Shown: positions 50,501 through 54,878 of the stretch, piece by piece
Position numbering within the stretch: the stretch's first letter is position 1
Layout: each line of letters begins with the position of its first letter
Assembly (NCBI GenBank): GCA_036850595.1
Contig: CM072154.1
Location: 10,113,330-10,177,329, forward strand
From: Rhyacichthys aspro
Taxonomy: Eukaryota > Chordata > Actinopteri > Gobiiformes > Rhyacichthyidae
Reading direction: 5' to 3'
Length of the DNA: 64,000 bases
Position numbers and translations under genes: made by a program
The notes under the pieces: generated by a model
Seen by the model: the letters and a program-made list of their open reading frames with translations, nothing else
What the model was told of the DNA's origin: nothing
Databases searched by the model: none

Positions 50501-50616
50501 GCTGTGTTAGGAACCTGACACTGATGAACGCACGGCCAGGGCAACAACCCGCTCAGTCCATCGACCTGCAAGCCCACGCTGCTCACGGCGTCAACGTACA
50601 GCCCTGCTCCTTATAA
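6600..50616 (+). CDS. hspg2: Perlecan (basement membrane heparan sulfate proteoglycan core protein), all but the signal-peptide exon
   Basis: Secreted multidomain proteoglycan of basement membranes and cartilage; it binds laminin, nidogen, collagen IV, growth factors and integrins. Seventy-two core exons could be placed by homology to the human protein, and splice phase is consistent at every junction. Order: GAG-bearing segment, SEA, four LDLa, Ig, three laminin IV modules with laminin-EGF repeats, 12 Ig, LG1, two EGF, LG2, two EGF, GAG linker, LG3, stop TAA at 50614-50616. Diagnostic stretches include RALVNFT (SEA), CRDMSDELNC (LDLa), TCEAINAKG (Ig1), PPHYFYWSREDGRP (Ig2) and WQLP motifs in laminin IV. 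The first exon here (6600) starts in phase 0 directly after the expected signal peptide, which is not in the window, so transcription starts upstream of position 1 or in unrecognised sequence before 6600. Seen directly: ORFs, splice sites and phases. From family knowledge: the functions. Exon details are in the entries below. Confidence 0.98.
12051..12110 (+). CDS. hspg2: Candidate 60-bp cassette exon of hspg2 domain I
   Basis: It lies inside the 7.5 kb intron between the GAG exon and the SEA exons. A very long pyrimidine-rich tract (about 11930-12040) ends in an acceptor at ccatag, and the exon ends in a consensus donor (ACA|gtaagt). It is phase 1 at both ends, so inclusion adds exactly 20 residues (TPWLESSHMG...QNY) without a stop between the GAG sites and the SEA module. 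I know no human counterpart. Splice-site strength and phase are seen in the sequence; use in mRNA is inferred. Confidence 0.55.
14341..14382. repeat. CA dinucleotide microsatellite
   Basis: About 20 CA units with one interruption (catac) near the start, in an hspg2 intron. Confidence 0.95.
15142..15915 (+). CDS. hspg2: hspg2 SEA module (exons 15142-15251, 15433-15491, 15743-15915)
   Basis: These exons encode YYRALVNFTDSLGW..., then LESEYNRIPGVQTVSVVLIK, then DIFVELDVGSDYNSND ending in SYVTSVQGFQFRRLGE. The order and wording follow the human perlecan SEA module closely (RALVNFT, VVDTLES, VELDVGS, SYVTS-QGFQFRRLG). SEA modules are extracellular folds found next to heavily glycosylated regions; in perlecan this one supports efficient heparan sulfate addition to domain I. 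One potential N-glycosylation site is visible (NFT). Confidence 0.95.
16018..17495 (+). CDS. hspg2: hspg2 domain II, linker and four LDL-receptor class A repeats (exons 16018-16056, 16523-16648, 16849-17040, 17127-17246, 17364-17495)
   Basis: A short Pro-rich linker exon (QPPPSVEPLAVP) is followed by four exons, each with one LDLa repeat of six cysteines. Each repeat ends in an acidic calcium-binding motif: CRDMSDELNC, CSDGSDEFRC, CEDNSDELDC and CPDRSDEYGC. All the Ca-binding Asp/Glu positions are present. A Thr/Pro-rich spacer (VTPVPITTTTPARR) separates repeats 1 and 2 and is a plausible O-glycosylation stretch. Human perlecan has the same four repeats in the same order. Exon boundaries are all phase 1. 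Confidence 0.97.
17880..18746 (+). CDS. hspg2: hspg2 domain II Ig module Ig1 (exons 17880-18024 and 18589-18746)
   Basis: One I-set immunoglobulin module is encoded by two exons. It has the first cysteine in VTFTCQAVGVPTPIITW, the core Trp, and the DQGAYTCEAINAKG motif holding the second cysteine. The text is very close to human Ig1 (RLNWGHIP, FGIPDGVL). A 564-bp intron splits the module in phase 2; I see no other feature in that intron. It ends two residues before the first half-EGF of domain III. Confidence 0.97.
18841..20785 (+). CDS. hspg2: hspg2 domain III, first laminin IV module and flanking laminin-EGF repeats (8 exons)
   Basis: Exons are 18841-18981, 19054-19217, 19305-19484, 19626-19822, 19971-20118, 20257-20384, 20545-20631 and 20724-20785. 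They encode a split laminin-EGF (NCPDGHFSVEGRC), the laminin IV module (FQLVDLSRRFLNLDSFWTLP, GNKIDSYGGSLKYKVRY), then laminin-EGF repeats (ECRCPPGYTGLSCE, CNCNGHASACD, CQHNTEGPQCDKC, CLDVDQQATCDACRPGYTGRRCEK). Laminin IV modules are flat beta folds inserted in an EGF-like repeat; this arrangement is typical of perlecan and laminin short arms. The junction 18981/19054 can only be read in frame with a GC-AG intron. A long TA repeat precedes exon 20545. Confidence 0.96.
20442..20521. repeat. TA dinucleotide microsatellite next to a splice acceptor
   Basis: About 40 uninterrupted TA units lie in the intron before hspg2 exon 20545, ending only about 24 bases before the exon. They occupy the region where the branch point would be expected. 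Confidence 0.97.
21050..23488 (+). CDS. hspg2: hspg2 domain III, second laminin IV module and laminin-EGF repeats (9 exons)
   Basis: Exons are 21050-21111, 21250-21390, 21593-21766, 22063-22242, 22328-22446, 22565-22676, 22892-23005, 23183-23310 and 23402-23488. They encode a laminin-EGF (CNCKNNVAGALCDECKPGFFH), the second laminin IV module (YYWVLPESFRGDK, VTAYGGELRYTV, SAWRRADGKPCTREHLLMAL) and laminin-EGF repeats (ECACPQGYRGPSCQ, CDCNGHAGSCD, CLHNTAGPRCDRC, CYLDTDGQPTCDSCPPGYSGRRCER). The exon at 22565 was placed at the first cag (22562-22564), because only that acceptor keeps the reading frame and the conserved ISDIRMDIAVP. The last exon ends in phase 2 before the 4 kb intron that holds the unusual long ORF. 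Confidence 0.96.
24196..25915 (+). CDS. Unrecognised 570-codon single-exon ORF inside an hspg2 intron: acidic Ser-Gly site, coiled coil, basic Ser/Thr/Pro/Lys tail
   Basis: I do not recognise this protein. The first ATG is 24203-24205; the frame is open from 24152 and ends at a TAG at 25913-25915. Numbering from that Met: Cys7 and Cys24, a possible N-glycosylation site at Asn31 (NFS), an acidic DGSGDDDDDED run at 41-51 resembling a glycosaminoglycan attachment site, a Thr/Pro-rich stretch at 53-100, a heptad-like coiled coil at about 105-205, then about 340 residues dominated by Lys, Ser, Thr and Pro, and a mildly hydrophobic end (LRLLQGDQ...LGRLAIPIKII). There is no signal peptide at the ATG. 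An acceptor-like site (24194-24195) gives a phase that matches the hspg2 exon ending at 23488, so it may be an alternative last exon of perlecan. The alternative is an independent nested gene whose first exon I could not find. The uninterrupted, low-complexity but clearly coding frame argues against chance. Confidence 0.7.
25916..27488 (+). other. 3' flank of the nested ORF and remaining hspg2 intron
   Basis: The sequence after the stop is AT-rich and resembles a 3' UTR. It holds a (TTA)n tract at about 26454-26475 and a poly(A) signal AATAAA at 26520-26525. From there to 27488 I see no coding exon, only AT-rich intron ending in the acceptor at 27487-27488. Confidence 0.5.
27489..28274 (+). 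CDS. hspg2: hspg2 domain III, laminin-EGF repeats and start of the third laminin IV module (exons 27489-27556, 27677-27741, 27831-27971, 28083-28274)
   Basis: The exons encode CAPGYFGNPLLGQRC, then NCYNCDQSGSEGC...CRCK, then MNVEGPSCSSCKPGTFHLSPQNK...CFCMGVTQQC, and the first half of the third laminin IV module (NFQGFALVNRQRTNR ... EPHYWQLPGVYQGDK). The laminin-EGF with NCYNCDQSGSEGC is shorter than its human counterpart. The last exon ends in phase 0 after GDK. Human perlecan continues directly with VAAYGGKLRYT; here that sequence is 2.8 kb downstream at 31057, with extra in-frame exons between. Confidence 0.96.
28523..30612 (+). CDS. hspg2: Five candidate in-frame extra exons in the third laminin IV module of hspg2
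   Basis: Candidate exons are 28523-28561, 29004-29108, 29509-29787, 29874-29921 and 30529-30612. All are phase 0 at both ends, open, and flanked by AG and GT sites; three acceptors have strong pyrimidine tracts. Together they would insert 185 residues between GDK (28274) and VGSYGGKLKYT (31057). Exons 1 and 2 contain the dibasic sites RAKR-A and RSKR-A, which fit the furin consensus R-X-K-R. Exon 3 is rich in Ser and Pro. Exon 5 ends DDLLYWQLPAQFTGEK and repeats the end of the normal exon (YWQLPGVYQGDK), which points to a partial exon duplication. I know of no human counterpart. Coding use is inferred from frame, phase and the repeated motif. Confidence 0.65.
31057..32810 (+). CDS. hspg2: hspg2 domain III, end of third laminin IV module and last laminin-EGF repeats (7 exons)
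   Basis: Exons are 31057-31149, 31227-31319, 31511-31741, 31846-31959, 32035-32162, 32550-32636 and 32752-32810. They encode VGSYGGKLKYTISYVAGPRG, GNDITLVARKPWNRRPPG, EYWSRPDGMPANREHLMMVLADLDD, ECRCPPGYQGLSCQ-equivalent text, DCAPGYTRTGGGLYLGHCELC, SCLHNTQGELCEQCAPGFFGD, CESLGNGGYQCTACQPGYTGQYC and CAPGYVGNPQ. Similarity to human perlecan is high throughout. This completes the three laminin IV modules. The 388-bp intron at 32163-32549 shows nothing else. Confidence 0.97.
32906..33972 (+). CDS. hspg2: hspg2 domain IV, Ig2 and Ig3 (exons 32906-33070, 33189-33299, 33496-33596, 33792-33972)
   Basis: Ig2 reads SLVVKVYPERV...VTLRCQVSGPPPHYFYWSRE and DAGVYICTCRDQRSTNRS, with a possible N-glycosylation site (NRS). 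Ig3 reads TPSKPIEVTVEEPKSQTVR...FICTAKSKSPAYTLVW and DAGVYVCTGSNMFAMDEG. Both match human Ig2 and Ig3 nearly word for word; the human Ig3 region is reported to bind basement-membrane partners such as nidogen. Each module is split by one intron. The last exon ends in phase 1 at a 3.3 kb intron. Confidence 0.97.
33973..37252. other. 3.3 kb hspg2 intron between Ig3 and Ig4
   Basis: AT-rich intron with no recognised gene apart from the candidate exon 35902-35961. Hexamers resembling poly(A) signals occur (for example near 35641), but no coding exon leads into them. Confidence 0.7.
35902..35961 (+). CDS. hspg2: Candidate 60-bp cassette exon of hspg2 between Ig3 and Ig4
   Basis: Inside the 3.3 kb intron, a pyrimidine-rich tract (about 35868-35899) ends in a cag acceptor, and the exon closes with a full-consensus donor (AAGC|gtaagt). 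It is phase 1 at both ends and has no stop, so inclusion adds 20 residues, EASQTQMFYTAYEMF...HRK, rich in aromatics, in the Ig3-Ig4 linker. No human counterpart is known to me. Inclusion in mRNA is inferred. Confidence 0.55.
37253..39597 (+). CDS. hspg2: hspg2 domain IV, Ig4 and Ig5 (exons 37253-37375, 37451-37603, 37676-37836, 39462-39597)
   Basis: Ig4 reads VQPVATVGPSVLNVQQGQRAEFRCTVTGSPTP with DEGEYICKALNTHG. Ig5 reads PQVQVSPQNAEVHEGDTLRLYCRASGSPTPKLTW with RMDRTDIGTLLIP and DSGIYMCIGSNSAG. Both correspond to human modules just after Ig3 (human text QVSPERTQVHAGRTVRLYCRAAG and ERTDIATLLIP). The Ig5 module is split by a 1.6 kb intron that holds a candidate cassette exon (38069-38146). Confidence 0.96.
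37837..39461. other. 1.6 kb hspg2 intron within Ig5
   Basis: Contains the candidate exon 38069-38146. A C-rich segment at 38819-38885 also looks exon-like, but its in-frame reading runs into a stop. Nothing else is recognised. Confidence 0.65.
38069..38146 (+). CDS. hspg2: Candidate 78-bp cassette exon inside hspg2 Ig5
   Basis: An uninterrupted T-rich tract and gctcag acceptor precede the exon, and the donor is CAG|gtctgt (moderate). Both ends are phase 0 and the frame is open for 26 residues beginning AIPSHGFHQFK and ending in a helical-looking, charged stretch (LDVLQRRIEELQ). Inclusion would lengthen the loop between the two halves of the Ig5 fold. Coding use is inferred. Confidence 0.45.
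39972..41224 (+). CDS. hspg2: hspg2 domain IV, Ig6 and Ig7 (exons 39972-40123, 40194-40338, 40760-40903, 41090-41224)
   Basis: Ig6 reads SGVTIQPSIADVQEGQSLDLNCFAPGNPPPQVTW and LRILSATPEDSGEYICHVQD. It is the only module here that resembles the human repeated EGQTLDLNCVV family. Ig7 reads TEPHTAAVHIGESVSFRCKVYSGADPVRMEW and NVQVSPDGSIITIVNARPSNHGAYRCVASN, the counterpart of the human module with SPNGSIITIVGTRPSNHGTYRCVASN. The jump from Ig6 to Ig7 therefore skips the block of near-identical Ig repeats known in human. Confidence 0.96.
41323..43894 (+). CDS. hspg2: hspg2 domain IV, Ig8 to Ig13 (10 exons)
   Basis: Exons are 41323-41513, 41596-41791, 41890-42069, 42150-42410, 42496-42658, 42973-43070, 43154-43420, 43510-43622, 43747-43894 with phases that all agree (Ig10 and Ig12 are single-exon modules). 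Recognisable pieces: VTVTPSGPVRVRVGEPINLEC, SGTYVCVARNNKG, APTITWSKLRAPLPWRHK, TPPYATSLPDDVAVRVGE, LAHGTPPLTYTWTKLGG, VEFTCSAAGG, KVMINVRTSVQTVMIGNSVEF, DAGQYRCTATNDVG, LPQIAALPETKEVTVGSD and SGTYICTASNKQGKVEA. Each aligns with one human module in the same order at the C-terminal end of domain IV. Confidence 0.96.
44000..45782 (+). CDS. hspg2: hspg2 domain V, LG1 (exons 44000-44116, 45126-45210, 45285-45429, 45496-45598, 45673-45782)
   Basis: This first laminin G module of the endorepellin region reads VMPYFAQEPLSYLTLPTIKNAYNSF-type text, then MLLYNGQRRTTGADFVSLGLVGGRLEFRF, DVGSGMATIRDPSP, GKFKGLDLNEELHLGGYPNY and GCIRQLIIQGEEVIF, ending TNCPTCKDQPCQ. It matches human LG1; the human insert PGSPTNLANRQPD between GQK and DFIS is absent. 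N-glycosylation sites NLT and NGS are visible. The 1 kb intron at 44117-45125 contains an 18-bp candidate microexon (44248-44265). Confidence 0.97.
44248..44265 (+). CDS. hspg2: Candidate 18-bp microexon in hspg2 LG1
   Basis: The 18 bases sit between a gaag acceptor after a pyrimidine-rich stretch and a consensus donor (CTG|gtgagt). Phase is 1 at both ends, so inclusion would add six residues (LILYAG) just before the real MLLYNG strand, which it resembles. It may be a microexon or a decayed duplicate. It is too short to judge further. Confidence 0.25.
46012..46334 (+). CDS. hspg2: hspg2 domain V, EGF pair between LG1 and LG2 (exons 46012-46120 and 46236-46334)
   Basis: Two EGF-like repeats follow LG1: NGGKCEDSETSLYKCSCTRGFTGSNC and CHTEACGPDATCINRLNGLGYDCRCHLGKSGDKC. 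The cysteine pattern and order match human. They act as the spacer between LG1 and LG2. Confidence 0.95.
46423..47462 (+). CDS. hspg2: hspg2 domain V, LG2 and second EGF pair (exons 46423-46644, 46731-46975, 47060-47231, 47340-47462)
   Basis: LG2 begins GELVTTPLFNGKSSYIAYPPLTN and continues FKPQDGNGLMFFSGGKK, VEFRYELGTGQAILLSSEPV, SPGKAQGLNIHTPMFLGGI and FKGCIGEVFINNKKLDLSYSF. Two EGF repeats follow: CDRRPCLNGGDCMSNAEYEYQCLCKDGFEG and CQSDVQCLNGGSCVKGQCVCAPGHTGLTC. All are clear counterparts of human LG2 and its EGF pair. The last exon ends in phase 1. Confidence 0.97.
47751..47795 (+). CDS. hspg2: hspg2 short linker exon with Ser-Gly site before LG3
   Basis: This 45-bp exon is easily missed. 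It is phase 1 at both ends and reads SFPEALWNLEGSGSN, continuing into DSPYQY of the next exon (48693). Human perlecan has AESDWHLEGSGGNDAPGQY here, so residue-level homology supports a real exon. The SGSN site is in the position of the C-terminal glycosaminoglycan site of mammalian perlecan. The Asn-Asp pair across the splice is the place where BMP-1/Tolloid proteases release the LG3 fragment of human endorepellin. Confidence 0.85.
48693..50616 (+). CDS. hspg2: hspg2 domain V, LG3 and C-terminus (exons 48693-48768, 48851-48929, 49584-49654, 49724-49807, 49989-50092, 50444-50616)
   Basis: LG3 reads SPYQYAANFDNDGYIALPK, PETIELEINTSSSEGLILWQGV, HGERGKGKDFISLGLHNGHLVFSYQLGSGEAQIRS, WHKITAV, GSIYLGGAPDMTAMTGGKFS and GCVRNLTLMNARPGQQPAQSIDLQ, ending NVQPCSL and TAA. 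It matches human LG3, the anti-angiogenic end of endorepellin that binds integrin alpha2beta1. The reading frame joins perfectly when 49235-49282 is skipped; that 48-bp candidate exon would be inserted after WQGV. Confidence 0.97.
49235..49282 (+). CDS. hspg2: Candidate 48-bp basic cassette exon in hspg2 LG3
   Basis: It lies between the exons ending WQGV (48929) and starting EHGERGKGKD (49584). A pyrimidine-rich acceptor (ccattttcctcag) and the donor AAG|gtattc flank 16 codons in phase 0, reading ETTGARNLRKVHASKK. The peptide has six basic residues and one acidic one. Inclusion would extend a surface loop of LG3. Related LG proteins such as agrin use tiny alternative exons in LG modules to change binding, though I do not claim the same position. 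Inclusion is inferred. Confidence 0.5.
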
Positions 50617-52410
50617 TAGACCTACGTCACACACAGACACCTGCACACACACAGAGACTTGGGAGTGAAGTCATCCACACACACACACACTTGGTGCTTC
50701 CCTGCTACCAAAAAAATAGCCTGACAGGATGTTTCTGTGTGCAGTAAAAACCAAAAAGCGAAAGAATTTGATTTTAACTAGTCTTCTCTTCCTCAGCGTT
50801 GTATTCTCGATGAAGGACTTTTAACACAGGAGAACAGTTTACAGGACAGTTTATACTTTCTGCAGTTAGTTTTAGCCATGAGAAGAGTAAAACATTTTAG
50901 GGCTTCTGCATTGGGTCAGATTCTATGGAGATGGAGATGTTTTTTACAGCACTGAATTTTTATTTATACATATAAATATATATATATATTATATTTGTGG
51001 GGGAAAACATGCAAACTAACCATTACTGCTCTTTAACTTTCCTAGAGTTTTTTTCTGGGTTCTAATACTGTGTGTCCAGGCTTTTTTATGGGCCTAACTG
51101 TATTAATACTTGAAGATGTTAAGGCCTTCTTTCTTCACTTCTGTAGAGGAACCTTTTTTGTGCGAGCATGCTTCTAGTCGCTGTTTAGAAGACGAGCACA
51201 CTTGGTCACAGCTTTAGTGCACAACTCAGGTTGTCCAATATAACCAAATCACCAACACTGCATCTCTGTTTTTTTCTGCGCTGTTCAGTCTTCTTTATAT
51301 GTGTTCTTTTTTGGTAATTAAACCATGGTGCTAACTTGAGACATGGAGACATGACTAATGTTTAAACTGTGCCAGTCACCTTCCGTATGTGTTCAAGTAG
51401 ATTAATGGCATATTGTTACATTTGTTAGTGCATGGCCTATGCCACTGACACAACATGATTTTGGTGCTTATTTGATTGATTACCTCAAATAAGACATCAT
51501 TAAGAGAGAAAAAGGTTACATTTTTATTGTATGATTGTATAATCTGCCTAACAGGTAGATAGTGGTATGATGTATGATGTAGAATAATTTTTTATGTATG
51601 TTACAAACAACCCCTACATTTTTAATACTTGTGAAGCGTAAAGTCCAGACTATATTTATGTATAAACAATCCATGTCCTTAAAGGGTCAACGCTGAAGCT
51701 TCCTGTTGTGGCTGTGACCAGAAGTGTGGCTCTAAAATAAAAAATAAAAGCATGCTCGCCTGCAACAAAATTTTTAAAAAAATGGCACGATCACTTTTGG
51801 GGTTCACCAACCTTTTTCTCATGTTTTTACTTTTCAGAGATGTGTTTTAAAATTGAGCACTACACTTTCACTTAGAGTTGCTGCAATTTTATTTATTGTA
51901 TGTTTTCCTCTTTCTTTTTAGTGCTTGATTCTGCTGTTTTAGAGCAACAGATGCCTGCTTTTTCTTTTTTTTCCTTTCGGTTATTATGTATTGCCTCCCA
52001 CATGCCCTTGTTGTTCCCCTTACGTTGGAGTTGAATTTATGGCCTTGTTCCTATAAAACACCCCTTTAGGTTAATATCTAATGTCTGACTGGTCGAACAC
52101 TTAGAAACTGGTCTTATTCACTAACACAAGTAAAGTCTTAGGCTCTAGATTTTTTTATGTTGAAGGGTGCCATCACGTTTGTGTAAATGTGAATATGTGA
52201 AATGAACAGAGCAAAAGAAGAGCGCTGTTACACATGTGTGCTTCTTAACTTCTGTATTTGCTCTTAAACTGGATTTTCACACATACACTGTAATCACCTA
52301 ATGCGAGCTGTGGGAAAACTGCCACTGTTATATGGTTGATTTCATATAGATGACAGGTGGAAACTTCCCTTCTGAAAAGTAAATAAACGTGTTACCGTAA
52401 GATTTTATTG
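50617..52410 (+). other. hspg2: hspg2 3' UTR
   Basis: After the TAA come a CA-rich stretch (about 50630-50695) and about 1.7 kb of AT-rich sequence without coding frames. Poly(A) signals AATAAA are at 51736-51741 and 51743-51748 (overlapping pair) and at 52382-52387. Either could end the transcript; the length is typical for a vertebrate matrix gene. Confidence 0.75.
51736..51748 (+). terminator. hspg2: Tandem poly(A) signal of hspg2
   Basis: Two AATAAA hexamers seven bases apart, about 1.1 kb after the stop codon. A further AATAAA at 52382-52387 gives a possible longer 3' end. Confidence 0.6.
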
Positions 52411-54260
52411 TCCATTTCAGAACAACACGACTGTACTATTTCCCCTGCCTTTGGTGTTTCTTAATTAAAAACAAAATTCATGTGCTATTTGTAATCTTGT
52501 GAGTTTTTCTTCTTTGCACCCCTGAACCTTGCCTAAAGAGACACTGGGAAAATGACTGCAGTATACACAGATGACTACATCCAAATAAGATTTCTAGAAT
52601 AATCTTAACACAAGGCTGCACTCTCTTTTTCCTAAAATGAACTATCCTTGTCTGGGCTGAAACTGACATGAGTAGAAAGTTTTTAGTTTGAGGAACAATC
52701 ACTGTCAGGAAATACTTAGGGGCAATGTGTAAAATAGTGTAGCAGAGTAGATACTAAAATGAAATGGAAGACATATTGTAAGTCAGTGCTATGCTTTCAG
52801 TAGTGGACAATTACATCCACCCCTTAGAAAAAAGTTGTTTTAGTTTCTTTTCCTACAGGTGCCTAAAGTGGCCAGACTGCTGGAGTATAATGTGATTGAG
52901 CACAACATTGGTACATCTTTCACTGTAACTGCTCAGACCTGCCAAAGCTTCACATAAAAAATGCAGTCAAATGACAAAGTTTGACTCACATGCCCATTGG
53001 ACTTTTGTGCAGTGTAAATCTTGTAGCACACAGTTTTCTGTCAGTAAAAATGTTCTTTTAAACTTTACTGAACGAATGACAAAACTGCACTTGCTTTTAC
53101 TCTCATTCTTTCTGTAGATAAGAGGGACAGTTTCTTCATAATGAGATATGTGACACATTTAAGAATGAGGACTGCCCAGTTCTTTGTGTGACATGTTTAT
53201 TATTCCAGAGATATGAAAATAGAGTCATTATCAGGAGAGCACTCTTTGCATTTTCACTCTAGGACTGGCTTATCACAGAAAGACTACAACTTCTGCTTTA
53301 ACTGACCTTACTACTACTACTTTTGCTGTAACCAAATATCATAAACAGCATGTAATATAACAATACTGATAAATAACATTAGTGAATGCATTAACAACGG
53401 TGGCCCTGAGGTGCATCATTTAAATAATTTTTGTCCACTAGAAAAATAAAAGAAGAGGGAGCCATATTAGCTGCAGACTTTTAAAATTAGAGGAAGGTTT
53501 TCTTTTTGAGGCAACCTCAGACATTTCTTTAGATAAACTTTATTTAAATTGCTGCATGTTTTTCTTTTTCAGGTGTCCTATTTTGAATTCATTTTAAGGC
53601 AAGCTTATTTTGAAGATTTCTTTCTTTTTTTCAAAAAAGCCTTTTAAATCGAGACATGGCTTTAATATTTTTTTCATTTCATCTTTTCTCATTTTAAGAA
53701 ATGGACTTCTTTACAAACCTATGCTAATTTTATGTGTCTTTCCTACAGTCTCCAATCTGCAGCTTTGGGGAAACATTATAACTATTGTCTGTATTACTGC
53801 AGTGATTACAATCAGCTTTCCTTCAAAAGACATGAAAATGCAGTCATTGCCTGTAACTGACTCAGAATACACGAAACACCAAAAGTATCACAAGCACAGT
53901 GGAAGAGTCATAAATATTACTGTAATCTGTTTTTGGATAAACTCAAATTACCTGCCATATTATTTTGCAGTTGTCACTTTTCTTTGAAGGGGTGGACCTT
54001 TACTAATTTTCATTTCCTGTCTTTCCATAGTGGCTTGTTTCCAGAAAATTCAAGCAAGTTTTCAGACCTAAGCATCAACATTTACATAAAAGTAATATTT
54101 TCTTCTCTGTTCCCTGTAGTAGAATGCACATTGATTATTTCATTGAGTTTCACCAACAAGATCATATTAATTATAGTTTGATGGAGACGGATCCATGCAG
54201 GGGACAACTGTGAGTGACCAGTGGGCAGGAACAAGCGAGGAGAAAAAGCCACAGCAGGCG
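52411..54260. other. Intergenic region between hspg2 and the phosphatidyltransferase-like gene
   Basis: AT-rich sequence without a credible coding frame, RNA gene or transposon that I can recognise. The downstream promoter begins at about 54270. Confidence 0.65.
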
Positions 54261-54272
54261 GCCGTACGTCAT

Positions 54273-54318
54273 TTCCGGTGGAATATTCTAGCGGATTTAT
54301 CCTCTTGCGCTTTATAAA
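54273..54318 (+). promoter_or_regulatory. Core promoter with ETS-like site and TATA box
   Basis: TTCCGG (54273-54278) is an ETS-type core, and TATAAA lies at 54313-54318 in a locally GC-richer stretch. Transcription would start around 54343-54350. A noncoding first exon then runs to a consensus donor at 54515 (TTTCAG|gtaaga). Confidence 0.5.
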
Positions 54319-54878
54319 AACGCAGTGAGATAAAGTCCGACAGGTAAATGCCCGCGTGTGCCATTAGCTGCACCGGAAAAATTTTTGGGAATTTCATTTG
54401 CTGAAAAACTCTGCTGTTATGTGTTGAATTTTAAAGCAAAGAACCAGAGGAGCCAACGTGTGCGCGCTGCCTTATCCATCATTTGATAGACTTGTTACTT
54501 GTGGACTTCTTTCAGGTAAGACGGGATAGTTTGGGGAATATTAAAAAAAAAAAAAGACGTATTTTGGAGAATGACGCATTTAGACTAGAGGAATGGTGTT
54601 AAATCTGCGTAGAGATGGCTGTGACGCAGATACAGACCCGAAGAAGTAAAAGATGTGAGGTTGGAAAAGGTAACGTGAAGAACTGGTGCTGAGGATAGTG
54701 CGCATTAGCTGCCACAATACAGTGGACTATTGTATTACATTACAATGTCATCATATCAACACATACATAACTGTTTTTGCAGAAAATAGTCGAGCTGTAC
54801 AGATATACATACTAATCATTTGTAAATAAACACCTGAATGGCGTGTGTTGCAGGTGTTGCTGCTACCCAGAGAAAACC

